This document shows, piece after piece, positions 53,749 through 63,275 of a DNA stretch of 64,000 nt. The stretch comes from an uncultured Pelagibacteraceae bacterium. GTDB taxonomy: Bacteria > Pseudomonadota > Alphaproteobacteria > Pelagibacterales > Pelagibacteraceae. A program made the position numbers and the translations under genes. How positions within the stretch are numbered: position 1 is the stretch's first letter; each line of letters starts with the position of its first letter. Below the pieces are notes generated by a model. It was not told where the DNA came from. It did not search any database and saw only the letters and a program-made list of their open reading frames with translations. The stretch is from assembly GCA_902598125.1 (NCBI GenBank), contig CACKAJ010000004.1:62001-126000 (forward strand), in the 5' to 3' direction.

Positions 53749-55299
53749 ATGTTGAATAGAGGATTAGATAAACTTGAACTTTTAAGAATAGTAGAAGCAG
53801 TAGCTAACGAAAAATCAATTGATAAAGAACTTGTAATCGGTTCGATGGAAAGCGCTATACAAAAGGCAGCTCTTACTAAATTTGGTAATGATAACAATAT
53901 TGAAGTTATTATAGATAGAGAAAGCGGAGATATAAAAATTCAAAAAGTTTTGGAAATAGTAGAAAAGGTTGAAGACTCAGCGAGAGAAATTACTCTTGAG
54001 GAAGCACAAAAAATTGACCCAAAAAATAAAGATTTAAAAGTTGGAGAAAAAGTTTTTGAAGAATTACCACAAATAGACTTTGGGCGAATAGCTGCGCAAA
54101 GTGCTAAACAAGTTATTAGCAGTAGAGTTAGAGAAGCTGAAAAAAATAGGCAGTACGATGATTTTATCGATAAACAAAGTCAGATATTAAGCGGTATAAT
54201 AAAAAGACTTGAGTATGGAAATGTAATTGTTGATCTAGGTAAAGCTGAAGGAGTTATAAAAAAAGATGAATTAATACCTAGAGAAATTTTAAAAACAGGC
54301 GATAGAGTAAAAGCTTATTGTTATGAAGTTAGAAAAGAACTTAAAGGTCATCAAATATTTTTATCAAGAGCGCACCCCCAATTTTTAGCAAAATTATTTT
54401 TTCAAGAAGTCCCTGAAATATATGAAGGTACGATTGAAATAAAATCTGTGGCAAGAGACCCAGGGAGTAGAGCAAAAATTTGTGTGCATTCCCAGGACTC
54501 TTCAATAGATCCAGTAGGAGCTTGCGTAGGAATGCGTGGAAGCAGAGTTCAAACTATTGTAAATGAACTTCATGGCGAAAAAATAGACATCATTAAATGG
54601 ACAGAGGATTTACCCACATTAATTTCCGAATCTTTATCACCTGCAGAAATTCAAAGGGTTTTGATAGACCAAGAAAATAAAAGAATAGACATTATTTTAA
54701 CAGAGGAAAATTTGAGCAAGGCAATCGGTAGAAGAGGCCAAAATGTTAGATTGGCATCAAAATTAACAAATTACGAGATAGATATACTCACTGATAAAGA
54801 GGACTCTGAAAGAAGACAAACGGAGTTTAAAGAGAGAACCGAAACATTAATAAAGAATTTAGAGGTAGACGAAACACTAGGTCAACTTTTAGTATCTGAG
54901 GGATTTATATCAATTGATGAAATAGCTCAGTCAAATCCTGAAGATATTTCAAAGATTGATGCTATAGATGAAGAGACAGCAAAAGAATTAATAACTAGAT
55001 CAAAAGAAACTTTAATTAAGGAAAAAGAGGCAGTAGCATTAAAACTTAAAGAACTTGGTGTCGAGGATAAATTAATCAGTTTAAAAGGCATGACACAAGG
55101 AATGCTTGTTATATTAGGGCAAAAAAACATAAAAAAATTGAGCGATTTTGCAGATCTTTCATCTGATGAATTAATTGGTGGGTACGACGAAATAAGAGGA
55201 AAAAAAATAAGGATCGATGGTTATCTCGAGGAATTTTCATTATCGCGAAAAGAGGCTGATGATTTAATTATGGCAGCTAGAGAAATAGCTTACAAGTAA
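53749..55299 (+). CDS. nusA: Transcription termination/antitermination factor NusA
   Basis: NusA binds RNA polymerase and RNA to modulate pausing, termination and antitermination. The 516-residue protein has the N-terminal polymerase-binding domain, an S1 domain (GIIKRLEYGNVIVDLGKAEGVI), two KH domains (DPVGACVGMRGSRVQ and LSKAIGRRGQNVRLAS) and C-terminal acidic repeats. The rimP gene that normally precedes nusA is absent; metK lies upstream, across the terminator-like hairpin. infB begins 4 bp after its stop. Confidence 0.98.
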   Translation: MLNRGLDKLELLRIVEAVANEKSIDKELVIGSMESAIQKAALTKFGNDNNIEVIIDRESGDIKIQKVLEIVEKVEDSAREITLEEAQKIDPKNKDLKVGEKVFEELPQIDFGRIAAQSAKQVISSRVREAEKNRQYDDFIDKQSQILSGIIKRLEYGNVIVDLGKAEGVIKKDELIPREILKTGDRVKAYCYEVRKELKGHQIFLSRAHPQFLAKLFFQEVPEIYEGTIEIKSVARDPGSRAKICVHSQDSSIDPVGACVGMRGSRVQTIVNELHGEKIDIIKWTEDLPTLISESLSPAEIQRVLIDQENKRIDIILTEENLSKAIGRRGQNVRLASKLTNYEIDILTDKEDSERRQTEFKERTETLIKNLEVDETLGQLLVSEGFISIDEIAQSNPEDISKIDAIDEETAKELITRSKETLIKEKEAVALKLKELGVEDKLISLKGMTQGMLVILGQKNIKKLSDFADLSSDELIGGYDEIRGKKIRIDGYLEEFSLSRKEADDLIMAAREIAYK

Positions 55300-55303
55300 T
55301 GTT

Positions 55304-57484
55304 ATGGAAAAAGATAAAAAAAAAACACTTACAATTTCATCTAATTTAAAAAAGAAAATTGATACTACTTCAATCAAAACCTCTGGCAAAAAATCTTTTT
55401 CAGTTAACAAAAAGAAATCTTTTAGAACAAATAAACCATATAACAAACCTATATCAGCTCCCAATATTGGATTTAATCCAGAAACAAAGAAAAAAAATTT
55501 TGCTAGAAAATTTATTGAACAACAAGCTACTAAAGAATTTATAAAAAGAGATAATAAGCCAGCTGGAAAAAGTAAATTAAAACTCAAAGGACCAGTTGAC
55601 AAACGCGACTTTAAATTAACGGTATCTAGAGCTCTAAATGTTGAAGAAATTGAGATAAAACAAAGAAGTTTAGCATCTGTTAAACGTGCGAGATTAAAGG
55701 AAAAGAAGAAGCCAGAAGGTGAAGAAAAAAAAGAATTTAAAAAGGTAATAAAAGAGGTAAGAATTCCTGAGCAAATTACTATTCAAGAGCTTTCAAATCG
55801 AATGGCGGAAAAGTCAAATGATATTATTAAGTTTTTATTTAATATGAAAGTAGTTGCTACTATCAATCATAATATTGATAAAGATACAGCAGAATATATT
55901 GTTAAAGAATTCGGACATAAGGCAATTATTGAAGAGAAACCTTCATTTGAAAACAACAAATCTACTGAAAAATTTGTGGGTGATGTCAAAAATAGACCAC
56001 CAGTTGTTACTATTATGGGACATGTAGATCACGGTAAAACGTCATTACTAGACTCTTTAAGAGAATCAAATGTCGTCTCTGGCGAGCATGGAGGTATTAC
56101 GCAACATATAGGTGCCTATCAAGTAAAAACAGAGAACAACAAGATAATAACATTTATTGACACACCAGGTCACGCTGCTTTTACTGAAATGAGAGCAAGA
56201 GGATCGAAAATTACTGATATAGTTGTATTAGTTGTTGCGGCAGATGATGGAATTAAACCTCAGACAATTGAGGCTATCAAGCATGCTAAAGCTGCTAACG
56301 TTCCGATTATAGTAGCTATTAATAAATGTGACTTACCAGACAAAAACATCAGTAAAATTAAAAATGAGATGATGCAATATGAATTAATCGCAGAGGATTT
56401 GAGTGGAGACACCTTATTTGTTGAAGTTTCAGCGTTAAAGAAATTAAATTTAGATAAACTTAAAGAAAGTATATTGCTTCAATCAGAAATTTTAGATTTA
56501 AAAGCTTCTTACAGCGATAAAGCAAGAGGTGTGGTTATAGAATCTAAAATTGATAAGGGAAAAGGTCCAGTATCAACTATTTTGATAAGTAATGGTAAAT
56601 TAAGTCGAGGTGATCATTTTATATGTGGCGACACTTGGGGGAAGGTAAGAGCAATGATAAATTATGAAGGAAAAATGGTGAATGAAGCCTTACCTTCAAT
56701 GCCTGTAGAAATTCTAGGTATGAATAGTTCAGCTTATGCTGGAGCAGAATTTTTAGTTACTAATAATGAGGAAGAAGCTAAAGAATTAACTGAATTTAGA
56801 AAAAATAATATTGTTAAAAACAAAGTTTTAGTTAAAGACAAGACAACTTTATTTGAAAATGTAAATGACAAAGATGAATTAAATATTATTATTAAATCTG
56901 ATGTACAGGGCTCTAGTGAAGCTTTAAAAATGGCGATAACAAAAATAGAGCATAAAGAAGTTGAAGCAAAAATCATTTTATCAGACATTGGTATGATAAA
57001 CGAAACAGACGTTTCATTAGCAAAAGCATCTAATGCTATTTTGATTGGTTTCAATGTTAAACCTAATAGGGAGGCAAAAAAATTAGCAGAGGAACAAAAA
57101 ATAGAAATAAAATATTTTAATATTATTTATGAAGCCTTAGATTATGTTGAAAAATCTTTATCAGGTCTATTGGAGCCAGATGTAAAAGAAACTGTTCTTG
57201 GAAGTGCAGAAATTCAAAAGATTTTTAAAGTTTCTACGGCAGGAAAAATTGCTGGTTCGAAAGTAATAAGTGGCGAGATAAAAAGTAAATCTAAAGCGAG
57301 AATTATTAGAGATGGAGTAGTAGTTCACAGTGGAGAGATTTCGTCCTTATATAGGGAAAAAAATCAAGTTAAGGAAGTTGGAACAGGTCAAGAATGTGGT
57401 ATAAGTATTAAAGATTTTATTGATTTCAAAGAAAAAGATGTAATAGAATCTTATCTGTCAGAGGAGATTCAAAGATCAATATAA
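55304..57484 (+). CDS. infB: Translation initiation factor IF-2
   Basis: IF-2 is a GTPase that places initiator tRNA on the ribosome. The 726-residue protein has a short Lys-rich N-terminus, G1 motif VTIMGHVDHGKTSLLD, IDTPGHAAF (G3), NKCD (G4) and the C-terminal fMet-tRNA binding domains. It is shorter than E. coli IF-2 (890) mainly in the N-terminal region. The ylxR gene common between nusA and infB in this class is missing. rbfA follows at once. Confidence 0.97.
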   Translation: MEKDKKKTLTISSNLKKKIDTTSIKTSGKKSFSVNKKKSFRTNKPYNKPISAPNIGFNPETKKKNFARKFIEQQATKEFIKRDNKPAGKSKLKLKGPVDKRDFKLTVSRALNVEEIEIKQRSLASVKRARLKEKKKPEGEEKKEFKKVIKEVRIPEQITIQELSNRMAEKSNDIIKFLFNMKVVATINHNIDKDTAEYIVKEFGHKAIIEEKPSFENNKSTEKFVGDVKNRPPVVTIMGHVDHGKTSLLDSLRESNVVSGEHGGITQHIGAYQVKTENNKIITFIDTPGHAAFTEMRARGSKITDIVVLVVAADDGIKPQTIEAIKHAKAANVPIIVAINKCDLPDKNISKIKNEMMQYELIAEDLSGDTLFVEVSALKKLNLDKLKESILLQSEILDLKASYSDKARGVVIESKIDKGKGPVSTILISNGKLSRGDHFICGDTWGKVRAMINYEGKMVNEALPSMPVEILGMNSSAYAGAEFLVTNNEEEAKELTEFRKNNIVKNKVLVKDKTTLFENVNDKDELNIIIKSDVQGSSEALKMAITKIEHKEVEAKIILSDIGMINETDVSLAKASNAILIGFNVKPNREAKKLAEEQKIEIKYFNIIYEALDYVEKSLSGLLEPDVKETVLGSAEIQKIFKVSTAGKIAGSKVISGEIKSKSKARIIRDGVVVHSGEISSLYREKNQVKEVGTGQECGISIKDFIDFKEKDVIESYLSEEIQRSI

Positions 57485-57886
57485 ATGAACAACAATCAAT
57501 CAACACAAAGACCCTTTAGTCAAAGACAATTAAGAGTAGGAGAATTAGTAAAGCAAAATTTAGGAGAGCTATTCATAAGGAATGAGGCTAAAATACCTTC
57601 AATTAATTCAAAACTAATAACCGTCACTGAAGTAAGAATGACGCCTGATTTAAAAACAGCCAGAGTTTACGTAATTCCATTAGGAGGCATTGATACTAAA
57701 GAAACAGTAAGGATCTTGACTGAGTTCTCGCATCTTGTTAGAAGAGCCTTGTCTAAAAGGCTTGATATTAAGTATCTTCCTAAGCTCACTTTTGTAGAAG
57801 ATAACTCTTTTGAATATGCTGAAAAGATTGAAAAAATTATAAAGAAGAATAAAGAAAATGGTAAAGAAAAAAAAAAATACAATTAA
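57485..57886 (+). CDS. rbfA: Ribosome-binding factor A
   Basis: RbfA is a KH-fold 30S maturation factor. The N-terminal SQRQLRVGELVKQNLGELF and the central ITVTEVRMTPDLKTARVYVIPLGG match the family, and the C-terminus is Lys-rich. Length is 133 residues. Its end overlaps rpsO by 29 bp. The truB gene normally between rbfA and rpsO is not present. Confidence 0.94.
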   Translation: MNNNQSTQRPFSQRQLRVGELVKQNLGELFIRNEAKIPSINSKLITVTEVRMTPDLKTARVYVIPLGGIDTKETVRILTEFSHLVRRALSKRLDIKYLPKLTFVEDNSFEYAEKIEKIIKKNKENGKEKKKYN

Positions 57887-58118
57887 TTCCCTAGCGATAC
57901 ATGACAAAGATGTGGGCTCAGCAGAAGTTCAAATAGGATTGTTAACGGATAAAATAACTAAATTATCAGAACATTTTAAAAACTTTAAAAAGGACAAACA
58001 TTCAACTTTAGGTTTGACAAAATCAGTTAATAAAAGAAAACGACTTCTTACTTACCTTAAAAAGAAAAATGTTGAGTCCTATCAAAAGGTCATCAAACAA
58101 TTAAATTTAAGGAAATAA
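57858..58118 (+). CDS. rpsO: Ribosomal protein uS15
   Basis: S15 binds the central domain of 16S rRNA early in 30S assembly. [33 protein letters not shown] and [15 protein letters not shown] are unmistakable. Length is 86 residues, with a Lys-rich start. The ATG at 57858 lies within rbfA, an unusual 29-bp overlap; the next in-frame candidates would cut into the conserved domain. It overlaps pnp by 1 bp (TAATG). Confidence 0.95.
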   Translation: MVKKKKNTINSLAIHDKDVGSAEVQIGLLTDKITKLSEHFKNFKKDKHSTLGLTKSVNKRKRLLTYLKKKNVESYQKVIKQLNLRK

Positions 58119-60193
58119 TGTTTAAAGTACATAAAGAAGAATTAGAAGTTAACGGTAAAAAATTAATATTAGAGACAGGTAAAATAGCAAGACAAGCTGA
58201 TGGAGCAATTATAGCCACGTGTGGAGAGACTGTTGTGATTGCTACAGCAGTCGGTGCTAAAAAATTAAATGAAGGACAAGACTACTTTCCATTATCTGTA
58301 AATTATCAAGAAAAATATTATGCAGCTGGAAAAATTCCAGGGGGATATTTTAAAAGAGAGGCAAGGCCAACAGAGGCAGAGACTTTAATATCAAGATTGA
58401 TAGATAGACCTATTAGACCATTATTCCCATCAAGCTTCATGAATGAAGTTCAACTACTTCCAACAGTTTTATCTTATGACGGTGAAAATCAACCTGATGT
58501 TCTGTCAATTATAGCTTCATCAGCTGCATTAGCTATATCAGGTTTACCATTTCAAGGTCCAATAGCAGCAAGTAGAGTTGGATATAAAGATGGAAAATAT
58601 TTGTTAAATCCCTCAATTGAGGAACTTAAAGAGTCGGAATTAGATCTTGTTGTAGCAGGAACTAAAGATGCAGTTTTAATGGTGGAGTCGGAAACTTCGG
58701 GATTATCCGAAAAGGTTATGCTAGATGCAGTAAAGTTTGGCCATGAAAAGTTCGTCCCAATAATCGAAGCGATTGAAAAATTATCTAAAAAAGCAAGTAA
58801 ACCTAAATGGGAAGTTGATGAAGTCGATCACTCGTCTGTGAAAAAGAAAATTGCTGAAAAGTTTGAGAATGACTTAAGAAAAGCGTTCAAAGAAACAGAT
58901 AAGAAAAAAAGATCTACAGCAATTTCGGACATAGAAATACAGTGTAAAGAAATGTTTTCTGAAGACGAAACTATCACAGAAAATCAAGTTATGGCTCAAT
59001 TAAAATCCTTAGAGAAAGATATTGTTAGAACTGCAATTTTAAAAGAGAAAAAAAGAATTGATGGAAGGGGTTTGGCCGATGTAAGACAAATTAAATGTGA
59101 GGTTGGAGTTTTACCAAGAACTCATGGATCTGCACTTTTCACAAGAGGAGAAACCCAAGCACTTGTTGTTACAACTCTTGGAATGACAGATGATGAACAA
59201 AGGTTAGAAAGTTTGGATGGAATGCAGAGATCAAACTTTATGTTACACTATAATTTTCCGCCATTTTCAGTAGGGGAGTGCGGAAGAATTGGAACAGGTA
59301 GAAGAGAAATTGGTCATGGCAAATTGGCCTGGAGAGCAATTAATTCTTCATTGCCACTCAAAGAAAATTTCCCCTATACATTAAGAGTAGTTTCTGAGAT
59401 CACAGAGTCAAACGGATCATCTTCTATGGCAACGGTATGTGGGACATCATTATCTTTAATGGATGCAGGTGTTCCAATAAAAGAGCCAGTGGCTGGTATA
59501 GCAATGGGTTTAATTAAAGAAGGAGACGATTTCTCAGTACTGTCTGACATTTTAGGAGACGAGGATCATCTAGGTGATATGGATTTTAAAGTTGCTGGAA
59601 CAAAAAATGGTATTACGTCACTTCAAATGGATATTAAAATAACTGGAATAACTTTTGAAATTATGGAAAAAGCATTAGATCAAGCTAAGGACGGAAGAGA
59701 ACACATTCTTGGTGAGATGAATAAAGCAATAAAAACATCAAGAAAAGAGTTTTCCAAACATACTCCTAAAATGGAAACCATTAAGGTCGATAAGAAAGAT
59801 ATCGCAACAGTAATTGGCAAGGGCGGAGCAACAATAAGAGAAATTGTTGAAACGTCCGGAGCTAAAGTTGATGTTAAAGATACAGGCGAAGTAACAGTTG
59901 CAGCACCAGACGAAAACTCAAGAAATAAAGCAATTGAATTTATTAAAAATTTAATTGCCAAACCAGAGATGGGAAAAATTTATAAAGGAAAAGTTGTAAA
60001 AATCATGGAGTTCGGAGCCTTTGTAAATTTTTTGGGTAAACAAGATGGACTTGTTCATATTTCCGAATTAGCTGATAAACGAGTAGCAAAAGTTGGAGAC
60101 GTTGTTAAAGAAGGCGATGAAGTCTCTGTTAAAGTTGTCGGTTTTGATAGAGGAAAAGTAAAATTATCTATGAAACAAGCTTCAGTAGTTTAA
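58118..60193 (+). CDS. pnp: Polynucleotide phosphorylase
   Basis: PNPase degrades RNA 3'-5' phosphorolytically and is part of the degradosome. The 691-residue protein has two RNase PH domains (including [22 protein letters not shown] and [16 protein letters not shown]), a KH domain with [15 protein letters not shown], and a C-terminal S1 domain [17 protein letters not shown]. The rpsO-pnp pairing is conserved. Its stop shares the TTAA with the convergent fabI stop (4-bp overlap), with no terminator between them. Confidence 0.98.
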   Translation: MFKVHKEELEVNGKKLILETGKIARQADGAIIATCGETVVIATAVGAKKLNEGQDYFPLSVNYQEKYYAAGKIPGGYFKREARPTEAETLISRLIDRPIRPLFPSSFMNEVQLLPTVLSYDGENQPDVLSIIASSAALAISGLPFQGPIAASRVGYKDGKYLLNPSIEELKESELDLVVAGTKDAVLMVESETSGLSEKVMLDAVKFGHEKFVPIIEAIEKLSKKASKPKWEVDEVDHSSVKKKIAEKFENDLRKAFKETDKKKRSTAISDIEIQCKEMFSEDETITENQVMAQLKSLEKDIVRTAILKEKKRIDGRGLADVRQIKCEVGVLPRTHGSALFTRGETQALVVTTLGMTDDEQRLESLDGMQRSNFMLHYNFPPFSVGECGRIGTGRREIGHGKLAWRAINSSLPLKENFPYTLRVVSEITESNGSSSMATVCGTSLSLMDAGVPIKEPVAGIAMGLIKEGDDFSVLSDILGDEDHLGDMDFKVAGTKNGITSLQMDIKITGITFEIMEKALDQAKDGREHILGEMNKAIKTSRKEFSKHTPKMETIKVDKKDIATVIGKGGATIREIVETSGAKVDVKDTGEVTVAAPDENSRNKAIEFIKNLIAKPEMGKIYKGKVVKIMEFGAFVNFLGKQDGLVHISELADKRVAKVGDVVKEGDEVSVKVVGFDRGKVKLSMKQASVV

Positions 60194-60978
60194 GCCATAT
60201 TTTTAGGATCGGGCATTCCCACTTTATTGTAACCAGCATCGACGTAATGAATTTCACCAGTAACTCCAGCGGCAAGATTACTTAATAAATATAAAGCTGA
60301 ATTCCCTACGTCGTGAATATCAACGTTTCTTTTTAAAAACGAATGATCTTCATTCCATTTGTATAAAAACTTGGCATCCCCAATAGCTGATGCTGCCAAA
60401 GTTTTAATTGGGCCTGCACTAATGGCATTTACTCTTATTTTCTTTTGACCTAGATCTCTTGCTAAATATTTTACACTAGCCTCTAGTGCAGATTTACAAA
60501 CACCCATGACATTATAATTAGGAATAGCTTTAGTAGACTCGTAAGTAAGAGTTAATAAACTACCCCCCTCTTTCATTACCTTAGATGCTTCTTTAGAAAC
60601 TTCTGTAAAAGAGAAACACGATATAAGCATACTTCTAAGAAAGTTTTCCCTCGATGTATTTAAATATTCTCCAGAAAGCTCTGATTTGTCTGAGAAAGCA
60701 ACAGCATGAACAACAAAATCAATTTCCCCCCATTTTGATCTTATATCCTCAAAAAGTTTTATAACTTCTTCTTTTTTTTCCACATCACAACTAAACGTAA
60801 TTTTTGAATTAAGTTTTTCAGCCAAAGGTATAACTCTTTTTTTAAGTGCTTCACCTAGATACGTGAAAGCTAATTCAGCACCAGCTTCGGCTAGTTTTTG
60901 GGATATGCCCCATGCAATGGATCTTTCATTAGCTACCCCCATTACCAAACCTTTTTTTCCTTTCATTAAACTCATCAT
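60190..60978 (-). CDS. fabI: Enoyl-ACP reductase (NADH) FabI
   Basis: FabI reduces the enoyl-ACP double bond in each elongation cycle of fatty-acid synthesis. It is a 262-residue short-chain dehydrogenase-type enzyme with [12 protein letters not shown] at the N-terminus, [13 protein letters not shown], and the active-site Tyr and Lys in [16 protein letters not shown]. It follows fabB with a 4-bp overlap, forming fabA-fabB-fabI. Confidence 0.96.
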   Translation of the reverse strand: MMSLMKGKKGLVMGVANERSIAWGISQKLAEAGAELAFTYLGEALKKRVIPLAEKLNSKITFSCDVEKKEEVIKLFEDIRSKWGEIDFVVHAVAFSDKSELSGEYLNTSRENFLRSMLISCFSFTEVSKEASKVMKEGGSLLTLTYESTKAIPNYNVMGVCKSALEASVKYLARDLGQKKIRVNAISAGPIKTLAASAIGDAKFLYKWNEDHSFLKRNVDIHDVGNSALYLLSNLAAGVTGEIHYVDAGYNKVGMPDPKNMA

Positions 60979-62186
60979 ATTTTCTCAAAAATTAAAGTTG
61001 CGTTGGTACCACCGAATCCAAAGCTATTTGACATCACAGTATTAAGTGTAACTTCCTTTTCAGTTTTTGTTACTATTGGAAATTTTTTAGCCTCATCATC
61101 CATTTCATTTATGTTTGCTGAGCCAGTTATAAAGTTGTTTTTCATCATAATTAGACAATAAATTGCTTCATGAACTGATGCAGCTCCCAACGGATGCCCG
61201 GATAAAGACTTAGTCGAACTAATTTTAGGAATATTCTCTCCAAATGTTTTTTTAACGGCATTTAATTCTGTAATATCTCCTACTGGAGTAGACGTCCCAT
61301 GGGTATTTATGTAATCAATCTTATTTTTTGATGTAGCTATGGCCATTTGCATACATCTTACAGCCCCTTCTCCCGAAGGCGCTACCATGTCGTATCCATC
61401 AGACGTTGCACCATAACCTGTAAGCTCTGCATAAATTTTAGCTCCCCTAGCTTTTGCGTGGTCATATTCCTCTAGAACTAAAACACCAGCACCACCGGCA
61501 ATTACAAATCCGTCTCTTGTTTTGTCGTAAGCTCTGGATGCAGTTTCGGGCTTATCGTTATATTTAGAAGATAAAGCTGTCATCGCATCGAACATCGCAG
61601 TCATAGCCCAATGGATTTCTTCACTACCACCTGCGAAAACAATTTTTTGTTTTCCCATTTGAATTAGTTCCATTGCGTTTCCGATACAGTGACCACTTGT
61701 TGCACAAGCAGAACTCATTGTGTAATTAGTACCTTTAATCTTAAATGGAACTGCCAAAGTAGCAGAGGCTGTGCTACCCATGGTTCTAGGCACAATGAAC
61801 GGCCCCATTAATTTAGGTGTTTTTGCTCTAGTTTTATCTGCAGCTAAGATTACATTTTCAATTGATGGTCCACCGGAACCCATTATAATTCCAGTTTTAA
61901 TGTTACTTACTTCTTTTTCTTCTAGTCCAGAATCCTTAATAGCTTCTTTCATAGCAATATAATTGTATGCTGAGCCAGAGCCCATAAATCTAATTGTTTT
62001 CCTGTCTACAAAATCAGAAAGTTTAATATTTGGCTTTCCATGTATATGACTTTTAAGATTATGTTCTTTGTATTCCTCTGCGTATGATATTCCTGATTTA
62101 GTATTTTGTAAGGATTGATGAACTTCCTCTTGATTGTTGCCAAGACAAGAAACAATACCTAAGCCTGTAATTACAACTCTTTTCAT
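60975..62186 (-). CDS. fabB: Beta-ketoacyl-ACP synthase FabB
   Basis: FabB elongates acyl-ACPs and is needed for unsaturated fatty acids. The 403-residue condensing enzyme has the nucleophile Cys in [14 protein letters not shown] and the two histidines in [12 protein letters not shown] and [18 protein letters not shown]. It is coupled to fabA (4-bp overlap), which forms the cis-unsaturated 10-carbon intermediate FabB uses. This supports FabB rather than FabF. Confidence 0.96.
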   Translation of the reverse strand: MKRVVITGLGIVSCLGNNQEEVHQSLQNTKSGISYAEEYKEHNLKSHIHGKPNIKLSDFVDRKTIRFMGSGSAYNYIAMKEAIKDSGLEEKEVSNIKTGIIMGSGGPSIENVILAADKTRAKTPKLMGPFIVPRTMGSTASATLAVPFKIKGTNYTMSSACATSGHCIGNAMELIQMGKQKIVFAGGSEEIHWAMTAMFDAMTALSSKYNDKPETASRAYDKTRDGFVIAGGAGVLVLEEYDHAKARGAKIYAELTGYGATSDGYDMVAPSGEGAVRCMQMAIATSKNKIDYINTHGTSTPVGDITELNAVKKTFGENIPKISSTKSLSGHPLGAASVHEAIYCLIMMKNNFITGSANINEMDDEAKKFPIVTKTEKEVTLNTVMSNSFGFGGTNATLIFEKI

Positions 62187-62686
62187 GATTTAAATAGTCC
62201 AACTTTTAAATTTTCAGCACGATAAATTATTTTACCATCTGCACTTAAGATTCCATTTGCCAAACCAACTGTAGTACCCTCTTTTTTAAGAATTCTTTTC
62301 ATGTTGATCTCATATGTTGCCATTTTTACTTTCTTAAGTACCTCTCCTGTAAATTTTACAGAGTTTACACCTAATGCTCTCCCTTTTCCAGGTTCACCCG
62401 TCCATCCTAGAAAAAAGCCAACTAGCTGCCACATCGCATCTAGGCCTAGACAACCCGGCATAACAGGATCACCCTGAAAATGACAATCAAAAAACCATAA
62501 ATTGTCCTTAATATCAAGCTCTGCTTCAATGATACCTTTTTTAAATTCTCCACTTTTATTATCGATTTTAGTAATTCTGTCGAACATCAACATAGGAGGG
62601 AGGGGAAGTTTAGCATTCCCTTCTCCAAACAACTCACCTTTACCACAAGCTATTAATTCATCATATGTGAAACTATTTTTTTGCAT
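62183..62686 (-). CDS. fabA: 3-hydroxydecanoyl-ACP dehydratase/isomerase FabA
   Basis: FabA dehydrates 3-hydroxyacyl-ACP and isomerises trans-2- to cis-3-decenoyl-ACP, the branch point to unsaturated fatty acids. The 167-residue protein has [14 protein letters not shown], the catalytic His in [23 protein letters not shown] and the [11 protein letters not shown] strand. It is the first gene of fabA-fabB-fabI and is divergent from irr; an Irr-like palindrome lies between them. Confidence 0.97.
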   Translation of the reverse strand: MQKNSFTYDELIACGKGELFGEGNAKLPLPPMLMFDRITKIDNKSGEFKKGIIEAELDIKDNLWFFDCHFQGDPVMPGCLGLDAMWQLVGFFLGWTGEPGKGRALGVNSVKFTGEVLKKVKMATYEINMKRILKKEGTTVGLANGILSADGKIIYRAENLKVGLFKS

Positions 62687-62736
62687 ATTTAAAAAATACT
62701 TTTACTTGATTTATGAAATTAATTATATATATATAG

Positions 62737-62753
62737 TTTAGAACGATTATAAA
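62737..62753. promoter_or_regulatory. Irr-box-like palindrome between fabA and irr
   Basis: TTTAGAACGATTATAAA: the left half-site TTTAGAA is intact and the right half differs from TTCTAAA by one base. It lies 51 bp upstream of the fabA start and 21 bp upstream of irr. Its reverse-complement relative at 63203-63219 differs at just one of 17 bases. It suits autoregulation by Irr. Confidence 0.6.
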
Positions 62754-62773
62754 TTATAAAAAAATTAAGTAAA

Positions 62774-63202
62774 ATGGACAAAAAAAAAGATTTGGCAAGC
62801 AAATTAAGAACTTCTGGTTTAAGGCCTACAAAACAGAGAATTAAGCTAGCTGAATTCTTGTTTAATAGAGAAAAAACTTTTCACTTCACTGTAGAAAATT
62901 TAGATAAGGCTATAAACAAAAAAAATTCAGAGGATAAAATTGCTTTAGCGACTATTTATAATACGGTGCATGCATTTAAAAAAGCAGGACATTTAAAAGA
63001 AATTTTAATTAAAGAAGGTAAAAATTATTTTGATACCAATACTACTTCGCACCATCATTTTTACGATGAGATCAATAATGAATTAACTGATATCGAAAAT
63101 AATAAAATTGAACTAAAAAAATTCCCTACTCCACCTAAAGGAAAATCCATCAAAGATGTTAATGTAATAATTAACATTGATAATGATAATCAAAAGCACT
63201 AG
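62774..63202 (+). CDS. irr: Irr-type iron-responsive regulator (Fur family)
   Basis: The 142-residue protein is a Fur-family regulator of the Irr branch: SGLRPTKQRIKLAEFLF (helix-turn-helix) and ATIYNTVHAFKKAGHL, followed by NTTSHHHFYDE, whose triple His binds metal or haem in Irr. In Rhizobiales Irr is stable under low iron and degraded via haem; an N-terminal GCPW haem motif is not seen here. The position beside fabA matches Irr in other alphaproteobacteria. Irr-box-like sites flank it, and rubrerythrin follows. Confidence 0.88.
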   Translation: MDKKKDLASKLRTSGLRPTKQRIKLAEFLFNREKTFHFTVENLDKAINKKNSEDKIALATIYNTVHAFKKAGHLKEILIKEGKNYFDTNTTSHHHFYDEINNELTDIENNKIELKKFPTPPKGKSIKDVNVIINIDNDNQKH

Positions 63203-63219
63203 TTTATAATCATTCTAAA
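63203..63219. promoter_or_regulatory. Irr-box-like palindrome upstream of rubrerythrin (distal)
   Basis: TTTATAATCATTCTAAA starts the base after the irr stop. Its reverse complement TTTAGAATGATTATAAA differs from the fabA-irr site by only one base. It lies just upstream of a TTGACT at 63224-63229, where binding could control the rubrerythrin promoter. Confidence 0.6.
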
Positions 63220-63223
63220 GTAC

Positions 63224-63251
63224 TTGACTTCAAGTTTAGAATCATTATATC
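63224..63251 (+). promoter_or_regulatory. Candidate rubrerythrin promoter with overlapping second Irr-like site
   Basis: TTGACT (63224-63229), 16 bases, then TATATC (63246-63251) resembles a sigma-70 promoter. A second Irr-like element TTTAGAATCATTATATC (63235-63251) lies inside its spacer and -10 region, 32 bp centre-to-centre from the distal site. A strong Shine-Dalgarno AAAGGAG (63264-63270) precedes the rubrerythrin ATG. Confidence 0.5.
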
Positions 63252-63275
63252 TTACTTATTAACAAAGGAGTAAAC

